Notes under the pieces: model-generated
Seen by the model: only the letters and a program-made list of their open reading frames with translations
Database searches by the model: none
Told to the model about the DNA's origin: nothing
Position numbers and translations under genes: made by a program
Assembly (NCBI RefSeq): GCF_021596505.1
Contig: NZ_PJIZ01000055.1
Coordinates: 1 to 43,030 of the forward strand
Direction of reading: 5' to 3'
Length of the DNA: 43,030 nucleotides
Origin: Nostoc sp. CMAA1605
GTDB taxonomy: Bacteria; Cyanobacteriota; Cyanobacteriia; Cyanobacteriales; Nostocaceae
Part shown: positions 8,298-15,701 of the stretch, piece by piece
How positions within the stretch are numbered: position 1 is the stretch's first letter
Layout: each line of letters opens with the position of its first letter

Positions 8298-9209
8298 TCA
8301 CATATTTTCAATTTCTTGCAAGAAATTTTGTAAAAGTATAGATTCATTATCCTTTCGCCAAACAGCAACTATTTCTAAGATTGGTGATTGTTCTTGAATT
8401 TCACGATAGACTACTCCATTACGTTGTAAATTTTCCACATTAGCAGGTAGTAGTGAAATCCCCATTCCCCCTGCGACTAAACTCAAAATAGTTGATATCC
8501 AAGCTGCTTCTTGCTTAACTTTAGGCTGAAAACCTGCCTCTTTACAAAGATTATTAATCTGCTCACGTAAGCTATGTAATAGGTGTTCTGGTGGCAAAAT
8601 AAATTGTTCATTTGCCAATGTCTTCAATGAAATGCTAGTTTTTTTACCAAAACGATGGTTTTCTGGTAAAACTATCACTAGTTTTTCTTTGAGAATACTT
8701 TTACTCTCGAAGAGATCATTATTTCTCTGGGTATTTTCTAAATTATGTCGATGAAAGAAGCCAACATCTATTTCTTGATGTCGTAACTTTTCAATTTGTT
8801 CGTAGGACGGCATTTCATATAATATTATTTCTACTACTGGAAACTTCTTGTGAAATTTTCTGATGATTTTGGATAGTATGCTATTGGCTATAGATATATT
8901 AATTCCGACATTTATCTGTTCTTTTTCAGCCCTATTCAATTGTTGACATGATTCGATTGTTTGCTCAAATTGATTGAGTATTTGACGAGCTACATTTAAA
9001 AAATCATTACCTGCATCTGTTAATTTCAAGGGAGTCTTTTTAGTCTTAAATATTTTGAATTGCAAACGGTTTTCTAGGGATGTAATCTGTCTACTCAAAA
9101 AAGCTTTGTCAATATTCAAATATTCAGCAGTTTTAGTAAGTCCCTGTTGCTCATATAAAGCGATCGCATACTTTAATTGTAGCAAGTCTATTTCATGCCA
9201 TCTGCTCAT
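8298..9209 (-). CDS. LysR-family transcriptional regulator
   Basis: The 303-residue protein has the LysR layout: an N-terminal winged HTH (residues about 7-65, with LKYAIALYEQQGLTKTAEYL, DKAFLSRQITSLENRL and FKTKKTPLKLTDAG) and a C-terminal effector domain of the periplasmic-binding type (about 90-300, with INVGINISIANSILS, VGFFHR and SLVAGGMGISLLP). It is divergent from the aspartoacylase-like gene, the classical arrangement in which a LysR protein controls its neighbour from the shared intergenic region; several dyads there support that. The effector is unknown; an N-acyl amino acid or aspartate-related compound is a guess from context. Gene and intergenic region are AT-rich relative to the housekeeping genes, which would fit acquisition. 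Confidence 0.93.
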   Translation of the reverse strand: MSRWHEIDLLQLKYAIALYEQQGLTKTAEYLNIDKAFLSRQITSLENRLQFKIFKTKKTPLKLTDAGNDFLNVARQILNQFEQTIESCQQLNRAEKEQINVGINISIANSILSKIIRKFHKKFPVVEIILYEMPSYEQIEKLRHQEIDVGFFHRHNLENTQRNNDLFESKSILKEKLVIVLPENHRFGKKTSISLKTLANEQFILPPEHLLHSLREQINNLCKEAGFQPKVKQEAAWISTILSLVAGGMGISLLPANVENLQRNGVVYREIQEQSPILEIVAVWRKDNESILLQNFLQEIENM

Positions 9210-9264
9210 TTGTCAGTGACTCCAGATTTTTGTTTGTTGAGCATTATATAGTCACCCTAAATCA

Positions 9265-9356
9265 TTGTTGAGGAATCATATCAACAAAATAGTCATCAAC
9301 TGTTGTCTAAAGCAGGTCATCTGATGACAGTTTTTTCAGATATGTTGATGACAACA
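9265..9356. promoter_or_regulatory. Dyad-rich control region between LysR gene and aspartoacylase-like gene
   Basis: Several inverted repeats are packed into about 90 bases: TTGTTGA (9265-9271) with TCAACAA (9281-9287); GTCATCAAC (9292-9300) with GTTGATGAC (9344-9352); the 13-base palindrome GTCATCTGATGAC (9316-9328); and TGTTG-ATGA-CAACA (9343-9356). LysR proteins bind such sites as tetramers, so these are candidate operators. The assignment is inference from position and symmetry. Confidence 0.6.
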
Positions 9357-9384
9357 AAACAAATCGTGCAAGAAAAAACTCGCA

Positions 9385-10278
9385 ATGAAACTTAATAATT
9401 ATCCTATCAATCGTGTTTTGATTGTGGGTGGAACCCATGGGAACGAGTTGACTGGAGTATATTTAGTCAAACTGTTTCAACAATGTCCTGAGTTAATTTG
9501 CAGATATACTTTTGAAAGCCTGACTTTGTTAGCTAACCCTCAAGCTATTACAGCCGGAAGACGATACATTGATAAAGATTTCAACCGATGCTTTTTACAG
9601 CAAAATTTAGAGGATATCACTCTATCTAGTTATGAAGATTTGTTAGCTAAAAATATTAATTATCTATACGGACAAAATGGTAAATATCCTGTGGATTTCC
9701 TAGTTGACTTGCATAGTACGACATCCAACATGGGTATAACTATTATTTTAGATAATGATCAACCATTTAGTTTGCAACTAGCTGCTTATTTAAGTTCTTT
9801 ACATCCTGAAATAAAAATTTATAATTCGGGAAAATCTGGACGGGCTGAGAATGGGTTGCGATCGCGTGCTAAATTCGGCATGGGTATTGAAGTTGGTGCA
9901 GTAGCTCAAGGTGTTTTAAACGCAGATTTATTTCTCAAAACTCAAACCATAGTTTACGCAACTTTAGACTATTTGGAACTCTATAACCAAAATAAATTAC
10001 CTGCATTTCTCCATGATTTCACTTTGTATAAATACATGGAAAAAATTGATTATCCGCGCAATGACAACGGTGAGATTACAGCCATGATTCATCCGCAGAT
10101 TCAATTTAAAGATTATCAAGCTTTAAATCCTGGTGATCCCATGTTTTTAACCTTTGATGGTCAAACAATAAACTATGTAGGCGAATCTTCAATATACCCT
10201 ATATTTATCAATGAAGCCGCTTATTATGAGCAAAGTATAGCAATGTGTTTAACTCAAAAATATCAAATAAAAATTTGA
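9385..10278 (+). CDS. Aspartoacylase / AstE-AspA family zinc hydrolase
   Basis: The family deacylates N-acyl-aspartate (or N-succinyl-glutamate) using one zinc ion in a carboxypeptidase-like fold. The 297-residue protein has GGTHGNELTG (zinc ligands His18 and Glu21), NPQAITAGRRYIDKDFNR (substrate-binding Arg and Asn), DLHSTTSN (zinc ligand His110) and GIEVGAV (catalytic Glu169). Length and motif spacing match aspartoacylase (about 300 residues) better than succinylglutamate desuccinylase. No signal peptide, so it is cytoplasmic. It is divergent from a LysR gene, which probably regulates it. A role in aspartate turnover would make sense in an organism that stores cyanophycin, but nothing in the sequence shows that link. 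Confidence 0.88.
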   Translation: MKLNNYPINRVLIVGGTHGNELTGVYLVKLFQQCPELICRYTFESLTLLANPQAITAGRRYIDKDFNRCFLQQNLEDITLSSYEDLLAKNINYLYGQNGKYPVDFLVDLHSTTSNMGITIILDNDQPFSLQLAAYLSSLHPEIKIYNSGKSGRAENGLRSRAKFGMGIEVGAVAQGVLNADLFLKTQTIVYATLDYLELYNQNKLPAFLHDFTLYKYMEKIDYPRNDNGEITAMIHPQIQFKDYQALNPGDPMFLTFDGQTINYVGESSIYPIFINEAAYYEQSIAMCLTQKYQIKI

Positions 10279-10312
10279 AAATATTGCATGATGAATTTAG
10301 GGTTTAACACAG

Positions 10313-10822
10313 ATGTCTAAGTCTTCATATACATTTTCAGGATGTGCAGGATTGATAGGAATATTAGTTATTCTATACTGGGGCTACATATTCATATCTT
10401 ATGTATGCTTAATTAGCCGTTCTGCAAATATCAACTGTCAAAAAATTAGACAAGAATATGTTAGCTGTCAACTAACAAGAAGATATTTACTGGGATTGTG
10501 GAATGATACAATACCTGAATTTCAATTATTAGGAAATGATGTCGAAATCATTGAAAATGAGGGTGGTGAATTTAGAACACTGTACCTAAAAACTGACAAA
10601 GGACGTATTAAGTTCCATCAATACGGTTTAAACGAAGCTACTGATGCTCCAGAAATAGATGTTTTATTGCATGATTCTAGCAAATCATCTTTGGAAATTA
10701 GTCGAGCATGGAATATATTTTATGATCCTTTGTGTATTATTCTAAGTCCGTTATTTTTTTTTGTTTTTTTGAACATATTTCAGTCAGTTGAGACTAACAA
10801 AAATATGAGCAAAAAGAGTTAA
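10313..10822 (+). CDS. Small membrane protein of unknown function
   Basis: I do not recognise this 169-residue protein. It has a strongly hydrophobic N-terminal segment (residues about 10-35, GLIGILVILYWGYIFISYV) and a second one near the C-terminus (about 142-160, PLCIILSPLFFFVFLNIF), with a soluble middle part containing several Cys residues and many charged residues. This suggests two membrane spans with a central soluble domain. The gene starts 34 bases after the aspartoacylase-like gene on the same strand and may be co-transcribed. Its last codons overlap by four bases the end of the convergent antitoxin gene. Low GC and no recognisable family, so it may be strain-specific. Confidence 0.6.
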   Translation: MSKSSYTFSGCAGLIGILVILYWGYIFISYVCLISRSANINCQKIRQEYVSCQLTRRYLLGLWNDTIPEFQLLGNDVEIIENEGGEFRTLYLKTDKGRIKFHQYGLNEATDAPEIDVLLHDSSKSSLEISRAWNIFYDPLCIILSPLFFFVFLNIFQSVETNKNMSKKS

Positions 10823-11073
10823 TCATCGCCTAAATTTTCTAGTTCAGCTTCTACCAGAGAGAAGGGAATTGTGGGGCGTTGTCGTCGCTTGCTAATCATT
10901 TGCCAGAAATCCGGTGAAAATTGTAAATTCCATTGTTCTGGATCAAAATTTTCTAGTCCCATCAAAAGCGCGATCGGTTTACCATTTTGGGTAATCAGAA
11001 TTTGTTCTTGCTGTGCTGATTGTACGTAGTCTTGTAAATTTTCTGAGAGTTGTTCCAGTGTTAATTGTCTCAT
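10819..11073 (-). CDS. Phd/YefM-type antitoxin
   Basis: The 84-residue protein has the Phd/YefM pattern: an N-terminal dimerising DNA-binding part with LEQLSENLQDYVQSAQ, then ILITQNGKPIALLMGLENF (the V-x-x-N-G-x-P-x-A-x-L core), and an acidic unstructured C-terminus typical of the toxin-binding part. The family neutralises RelE/ParE or Doc toxins and autoregulates its operon. Its ATG overlaps the TGA of the upstream toxin gene (ATGA at 11073-11070), so the two are translationally coupled, with the toxin gene first. Its own 3' end overlaps the convergent membrane-protein gene by four bases. The gene is intact even though the toxin partner is frameshifted. Confidence 0.87.
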   Translation of the reverse strand: MRQLTLEQLSENLQDYVQSAQQEQILITQNGKPIALLMGLENFDPEQWNLQFSPDFWQMISKRRQRPTIPFSLVEAELENLGDD

Positions 11074-11376
11074 CCTATAATTTCCTCTGTTGTTTGTCCT
11101 GGTGCTTTGTAACGAACCGCTCGAATGTAAACGATCTTGTCCTCCTCATCTACATCATAAAAGATGCGATAGTCTCCAACCCGCAATTCCCAAATAGGGG
11201 GTACAACTAAAATTAGGTACTAAAGGTTCAAGACGCTTACGGTTGCGTGTAATAACAGTTGGTTCGTAGGCTAGTTGTTGGTGAATCGCTTCTAGAATAG
11301 GGCGACGCTCGAAAGCACGTAATGCCCTCAACTCTTCAACTGCTAAGTCTGTGACTTCAAGCGCATAGGTAGTCAT
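11070..11376 (-). pseudogene. RelE/ParE-type toxin, frameshifted
   Basis: From ATG 11376 the frame encodes a RelE/ParE-like N-terminus (TDLAVEELRAL, FERRPILEAIHQQL, RNRKRLEPLVPN), then the similarity jumps frame: PPIWELRVGDYRIFYDV, IVYIRAVRYK and a TGA at 11072-11070. An extra T in a four-T run (plus-strand A at 11209-11212) explains the shift; with three T the protein would be 101 residues, a normal length for the family. RelE-type toxins cleave mRNA at the ribosome. As read, the frame runs on to 11155 and lacks the conserved C-terminal strand with WELRVGDYR, so no active toxin is expected. A homopolymer sequencing error is the alternative. Confidence 0.82.
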
Positions 11377-11478
11377 ACCAAAAATGAACTTGTGGTCTAT
11401 CCGTTCGTTTTGACTTGTTAACAATGGTCAGACCCCCGAATTTTGCCATCGGGGATCTATCAACTCATAATTTATGAA

Positions 11479-12597
11479 TTACGCTGCTTGGGGTTGAACT
11501 AGGTTTTCTGTGCCTTGAACTACAGTAGCAGACTCAATTTTGTCGCCAGCTTTGAGTTTATCTAAGATATCTTTGCCTTCAGTTAGATAACCAAAAACTG
11601 AGTAACGGCCATCTAACAAGTTACGTCCGGCTGGAGTGAGTTCTGGTTCAAACAAGAAAAAGAAGACTTGGGAAGAACCGCCATTAACTTGGCTTTCAGG
11701 ACGCGCCATAGCTAATGCACCAAAGGAAGAGAAAGGTAATACTGGCATATCCAGATAACGACCAGCATCTTCTAAGGTAATGCCGTAGGTGGGTTTTTTA
11801 TCGCCTTCTACAAGAATTTCCAAAGGAATCGCACGATATTGACCTGTTTTGGGGTCAATAAATCCCTGTTCTTTTCCTGGTGGATCTCCTGTTTGTAGAA
11901 CGTAGGATTCTTCAGAACGGGTAAATTCTAAGCCGTTGTAAAAACCACGTTGGACTAAATCAACGAAGTTACCAGCAGTGACAGGTGCGCTATAACCATC
12001 TACAACCAAGGTTAAGTCACCTTTATTGGTTTTAATGGCAATTGTGGCACGACCTTTGAGTTGAGGGAGGTTACTGTATTCTTCTGGAACTTCAAAGGGG
12101 AATTCTTTAACCATTGACTCTTCCAATAAAGACACCAAATTCAGTAATTTGACTCTTTCTTGGAGAATTTCTTCTTTGTTTTTGTTTTGGGCTAATTCTT
12201 GAGTTTTCTGTACACCAGCCTTTAATTCATTCAGCCAAGTTTCGGCTTGAGGTTGGCGTTCTTCCGGAACACTTGTTAGGATTTGTGAAGGTTTATCAAG
12301 AATGCGGGATGCTTTACTCAAGTCTTTAGAGACAGCACCCCATCGGCGGTTGGCACGCAGTTGGTTAGAGATATCTTCTAGACTAGCTTGCAATTCGCGT
12401 ACTGGCTTATTATCTATTGGGAGTGCATACCGTAATAGGGCTTTGCCGTCAGTAATGGCGTTTCCAGATGGCAAGGCGGCGTTACTGGAGGGAGTCCAGC
12501 CAGCTGTATTTATGCCTAAAAATATTGTTACCAACAGTATTGCCATGAGGCTGTTCTTCAGCCAGGATTTTAATAAATTCAACATGGTATGGCTCAA
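11479..12597 (-). CDS. Cyclophilin-type peptidyl-prolyl isomerase, lumenal TLP40/CYP38-like
   Basis: The 372-residue protein starts with a signal sequence (hydrophobic residues about 15-35 ending near SNAALP), so it is exported to the thylakoid lumen or periplasm. Residues about 50-165 form a helical domain (ISNQLRANRRWGAVSKDL, long charged helices), and residues about 185-360 a divergent cyclophilin domain (TNKGDLTLVVDGYSAPVTAGNFVDLV, FYNGLEFTRSE, SSQVFFFLFE, LDGRYSVFGYL). This architecture is that of plant TLP40/CYP38, involved in photosystem II assembly. The active-site Arg/Phe pattern of standard cyclophilins is altered (FTRSEESYVLQTGDP), as in CYP38, so isomerase activity may be weak. 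It is divergent from efp. Confidence 0.92.
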   Translation of the reverse strand: MSHTMLNLLKSWLKNSLMAILLVTIFLGINTAGWTPSSNAALPSGNAITDGKALLRYALPIDNKPVRELQASLEDISNQLRANRRWGAVSKDLSKASRILDKPSQILTSVPEERQPQAETWLNELKAGVQKTQELAQNKNKEEILQERVKLLNLVSLLEESMVKEFPFEVPEEYSNLPQLKGRATIAIKTNKGDLTLVVDGYSAPVTAGNFVDLVQRGFYNGLEFTRSEESYVLQTGDPPGKEQGFIDPKTGQYRAIPLEILVEGDKKPTYGITLEDAGRYLDMPVLPFSSFGALAMARPESQVNGGSSQVFFFLFEPELTPAGRNLLDGRYSVFGYLTEGKDILDKLKAGDKIESATVVQGTENLVQPQAA

Positions 12598-12633
12598 ATG
12601 CGTAACTCATGAATCATCTTCCCATACATGAGT

Positions 12634-12800
12634 AGGGCATGGGGAATGGGGAATGGGGAATGGGAGACAAGGGAGATGAGGAGCAGGGGGAGCAGGGGGA
12701 GCAGGGGGAGAAAAATACAATGCCCAATGCCCAATGCCCAATACCCAATGCCCAACGACTATGGACTATGGACTAATGACTAATGACTAATGACTAATTA
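12634..12800. repeat. Large composite STRR block between the cyclophilin gene and efp
   Basis: At least four array types follow each other: GGGAATG units, AGCAGGGGG units, CCAATGC units, and ACTAATG units. No open reading frame of interest. This is the densest repeat block in the window and sits in the divergent promoter region upstream of efp. Confidence 0.85.
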
Positions 12801-12862
12801 CCTAATTACTACGCTAGAAGGGTACAATAAATGCCGATTGTCTTCCACGATTTAAAAGCTTC

Positions 12863-13420
12863 ATGATTTCCAGTAACGATTTTCGACCCGGCGTATCAAT
12901 TGTATTAGATGGGTCTGTCTGGCGGGTGATAGATTTCCTACACGTTAAGCCAGGTAAAGGTTCTGCCTTTGTACGGACAACCATTAAAAACGTCCAAAGC
13001 GGTAAGGTTTTAGAACGGACTTTCCGGGCTGGTGAAACTGTACCACAGGCTACTCTCGAAAAACTGACTATGCAGCATACCTATAAAGAGGGCGATGAGT
13101 TCGTCTTTATGGATATGGAAACCTACGAAGAGGGTAGATTGAGTGCTGCCCAAATCGGCGATCGCGTTAAATATCTTAAGGAAGGTATGGAAGTTAACGT
13201 GATTCGTTGGGGTGAGCAAGTTCTGGAAGTGGAACTGCCTAACTCTGTGGTTTTGGAAGTGGTGCAAACAGATCCAGGTGTTAAAGGTGACACTGCTACA
13301 GGTGGCACTAAACCTGCAACTGTGGAAACTGGTGCAATTGTGATGGTTCCTTTGTTTATTTCTCAAGGTGAACGCATCAAAATTGATACCCGTGAAGACA
13401 AATACTTAGGCAGGGAATAA
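12863..13420 (+). CDS. efp: Translation elongation factor P
   Basis: EF-P relieves ribosome stalling at polyproline stretches. The 185-residue protein has the three-domain beta-barrel pattern: domain I with [20 protein letters not shown], where Lys32 at the loop tip is the residue that enters the peptidyl-transferase centre; domain II around MDMETYEEG; and domain III ending with [13 protein letters not shown]. Length is exactly that of the family. No strong ribosome site is visible before the ATG. It is followed after about 100 bases by accB on the same strand, a pairing commonly seen in bacteria. A short GC-rich dyad lies at 13450-13467 between them but without a T-run. Confidence 0.97.
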   Translation: MISSNDFRPGVSIVLDGSVWRVIDFLHVKPGKGSAFVRTTIKNVQSGKVLERTFRAGETVPQATLEKLTMQHTYKEGDEFVFMDMETYEEGRLSAAQIGDRVKYLKEGMEVNVIRWGEQVLEVELPNSVVLEVVQTDPGVKGDTATGGTKPATVETGAIVMVPLFISQGERIKIDTREDKYLGRE

Positions 13421-13524
13421 ATTTATTCTCTTGGGTATATCCCGATTTCAATCCCTCTAGGGGGATTAATCCCTGCCAAACTTTAAAATGATTCATTTAC
13501 GGACAGGTCGAGGTTAAAAAAACA

Positions 13525-14043
13525 GTGCCATTGGACTTTAGTGAAATTCGCCAACTTTTGGAAACTATTGCCCAAAATAATATTTCCGAAGTAACTCTCA
13601 AAAGCGATGATTTTGAATTAACAGTGCGTAAGACGGTGACTGTAACTCATCCAGTCGTGTCTGAGTTGCCAACTGTGGCGGCGATCGCACAACCATCACT
13701 GCCTATTGTTGCACCAGAAGTGGCTCATCGCGTGGCTGACCATGCGGTAGCGAGTTCTGGCGCGCCATCAGGAGCAAGTTCTTCTCCGATTATTGACCAG
13801 AAATTAGTAGAAGTGCCTTCCCCAATGGTAGGGACATTTTACCGCGCTCCTGCCCCCGGAGAAGCCGCATTTGTCGAAGTGGGCGATCGCGTCCGCAAAG
13901 GTCAAACAGTCTGCATCATCGAAGCCATGAAGCTGATGAACGAAATTGAGGCTGAGATTTCTGGGCAAGTCGTAGAAATTCTCATCCAAAATGGCGAACC
14001 TGTAGAATATAACCAACCTTTGATGAGAATTAACCCTGATTAA
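13525..14043 (+). CDS. accB: Biotin carboxyl carrier protein of acetyl-CoA carboxylase
   Basis: AccB carries the carboxylated biotin in the first step of fatty acid synthesis. The 172-residue protein starts at GTG 13525, preceded by GAGG at about 11 bases. It has the N-terminal [14 protein letters not shown] segment, an Ala/Pro-rich flexible linker (residues about 45-95), and the C-terminal biotinyl domain with [13 protein letters not shown] and the biotinylation site EAMKLMNE (Lys136), ending with PLMRI. The characteristic BCCP thumb segment ([15 protein letters not shown]) is present. It follows efp at close range and is probably co-transcribed with it. Confidence 0.97.
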   Translation: MPLDFSEIRQLLETIAQNNISEVTLKSDDFELTVRKTVTVTHPVVSELPTVAAIAQPSLPIVAPEVAHRVADHAVASSGAPSGASSSPIIDQKLVEVPSPMVGTFYRAPAPGEAAFVEVGDRVRKGQTVCIIEAMKLMNEIEAEISGQVVEILIQNGEPVEYNQPLMRINPD

Positions 14044-14120
14044 GTATTAATCTATATAACAAGTGAGTCATTATTCTTAATGAATCATTGTTAAACTTTA
14101 ATTCCTGCGGGTTAATCCTG

Positions 14121-14468
14121 ATGAAACAAGCGTTGCCTGTACCGCCAGAAGTTGTGCAACAAGTAGCCGAATACTTCAGCCTCTTAAGTGAGCCGATGCG
14201 CTTGCGCCTGTTGCACTTATTGCGGGATGAAGAAAAATGTGTACAAGAGTTGGTAGATGCAACACAAACTTCACAGGCAAACGTGTCTAAACACCTCAAG
14301 GTAATGTGGCAAGCAGGAATTTTGAGCCGCCGCAGTGAAGGGACTTGCGCTTACTACAGGGTGGAAGACGAAATGATTTTTGAATTATGTAATCGGGTTT
14401 GCGATCGCCTCGCCACAAGGTTAGAACAGCAAGCCCGTAGTTTTAGGGTGTTAAGTAGTAAGAATTAA
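14121..14468 (+). CDS. ArsR/SmtB-family winged-helix regulator
   Basis: From ATG 14121 the protein has 115 residues; an upstream in-frame start at 14088 would add 11 residues unlike the family. The ArsR fold is clear: LSEPMRLRLLHLLRDEEKCVQELVDAT, the recognition helix SQANVSKHLKVMWQAGIL, and the wing RRSEGTCAYYRV. The classical metal-binding CxC/ELCV motif is reduced to one Cys (EEKCVQEL), though other Cys residues lie at CAYY and FELCNRVCD. It may therefore sense something other than a soft metal, or use a different cysteine set, e.g. redox. It follows accB by about 80 bases on the same strand. Its target is unknown. Confidence 0.9.
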   Translation: MKQALPVPPEVVQQVAEYFSLLSEPMRLRLLHLLRDEEKCVQELVDATQTSQANVSKHLKVMWQAGILSRRSEGTCAYYRVEDEMIFELCNRVCDRLATRLEQQARSFRVLSSKN

Positions 14469-14473
14469 GAGAT

Positions 14474-14570
14474 TGGGGATTGGGGACTGGGGACTGGGGA
14501 CTAGGAAAGCAGCACCGGCTAAACGCCGCGCTACCGCTAACAGCACTCAGCACTCAGCACTCAGCACTCA
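14474..14570. repeat. Composite repeat: GGGGACT array, unit shared with 7612-7648, CAGCACT array
   Basis: Same order as at 7553-7673: GGGGACT units, GGAAAGCAG, the shared 37-base unit (14513-14549), and CAGCACT units. The last unit contains the stop codon (minus-strand TGA, 14570-14568) of the GerMN gene. Confidence 0.75.
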
Positions 14571-15182
14571 TCGAAGTGGATAATCTTTTTTAAAACTTTC
14601 ACGGGTTAGAGGTTGTTCTATCTCTACGCCTTCGCCGCCTAAAACTTCTAATGGTTTATTGTTGACCTCAATGTAGACTTTAGCATTGGGGTTTAAGGTT
14701 GTGGCTGTATAAACTACTTGACCGACACGACCCACCATAGAGGTACTACCGCCACCACTGGTAAAATCTTCAGATAAGTTAACGTGGATTTCGTTGTTGT
14801 TGTCTACTTTTAGACCCAGTAGTTTTGTACCCTGGGGAATTGTGGTGGAATTTGTGCCTTCTGTGGGGCCTGCTAACAAACTTTGCAAAGCTTGTTCTAC
14901 AACTTGGTTGGGTTGACTCACAGCCGCGACTTTAATCGGCTGAGGAACTAACTCTACACTGCTTTCGTTAGTTTTGAGCCAATAGATATTAGCTGTTTGC
15001 TCATTTCCTGGTTGTGTGGTGTATGGCTGCTGCTCAACTTTTTGGGTTGGGGCTGATTGAGGGGGAGACTGTGTTTGGTTAGCAGTTAGCCAAGCCACAC
15101 CACCACCAACGGCTAAAACTGCTGCGGAGACGACAGCAATCACACCTGGAGATATCCGTTTTGGTTCTTGTTGGTCATTCAT
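14568..15182 (-). CDS. GerMN-domain membrane-anchored protein
   Basis: The 204-residue protein has one N-terminal membrane segment (residues about 12-33, PGVIAVVSAAVLAVGGGVAWL), a Gln/Pro/Thr-rich linker (to about 60), and a GerMN domain (about 62-180): IYWLKT, ELVPQPIKVA, QALQSLLAGPTEG, TTIPQGTKLLGLKVDNNNEIHVNLSEDF and the later VYTATTLNPNAKVYIEVN. GerMN domains are found in the spore germination protein GerM and in envelope proteins of many bacteria including cyanobacteria, where they are thought to act in the periplasm near the cell wall. The catalytic role is not known. It reads in the same direction as proS but more than 500 bases separate them. The stop codon lies within a tandem repeat. 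Confidence 0.87.
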   Translation of the reverse strand: MNDQQEPKRISPGVIAVVSAAVLAVGGGVAWLTANQTQSPPQSAPTQKVEQQPYTTQPGNEQTANIYWLKTNESSVELVPQPIKVAAVSQPNQVVEQALQSLLAGPTEGTNSTTIPQGTKLLGLKVDNNNEIHVNLSEDFTSGGGSTSMVGRVGQVVYTATTLNPNAKVYIEVNNKPLEVLGGEGVEIEQPLTRESFKKDYPLR

Positions 15183-15701
15183 GTTTTAAACCTTCCTGAC
15201 TGGGGGCTGAAATATTCTGATGTGGAGAAGCAGCCTGGTTAGGGACGATAGCTAAAAGTAGAGAGTTTCCAAAACTTAAATGATAACTTTGTAACTTTAA
15301 ATTTGGGCTTCTGGATGTGAAAGTTGAGAATTTCTCTGTCAAAATGACTACTGAAAAATAGCAGACAGAATAGAGAGAGGCGGTTACAGGTTAAGAGGTA
15401 TTTTCATATATCTTAGTGTACGCATCTGATAGTGTTACTAGACAACTGCTCGGTAAATATATGGATTTAATATCCTCATTAAATTGCTGATGTTGTGAGC
15501 TTAATTAGTCCCATCTTGTTAGACTGAAAAATTCCTTTTTATTTCTCATTTTAGAATTTATCCTCTGAATCCGTCACCTGCCCAACTATGTAAAACTGTA
15601 AATCTCATGATTGCGTCATTTTTTTAACATCTTTCTCAGAAAATGAGCAGGACGCAGAAGCAAGGATACGATTGATTACTCTGCGTCATGAAAATTTAAT
15701 T
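15183..15701. other. 519-base intergenic region downstream of proS
   Basis: The region lies between the 3' end of proS and the start of the GerMN gene (both minus strand) and should carry the promoter of the latter. An 8-base inverted repeat, GACGCAGA (15651-15658) with TCTGCGTC (15680-15687), lies just after the proS stop and could be part of a terminator, but no T-run follows directly. I see no RNA gene or tandem repeat. Confidence 0.45.

Noticed and set aside
13450..13467. Terminator between efp and accB
   Set aside because: The short dyad AATCCC/GGGATT has no T-run after it and the two genes are probably co-transcribed.
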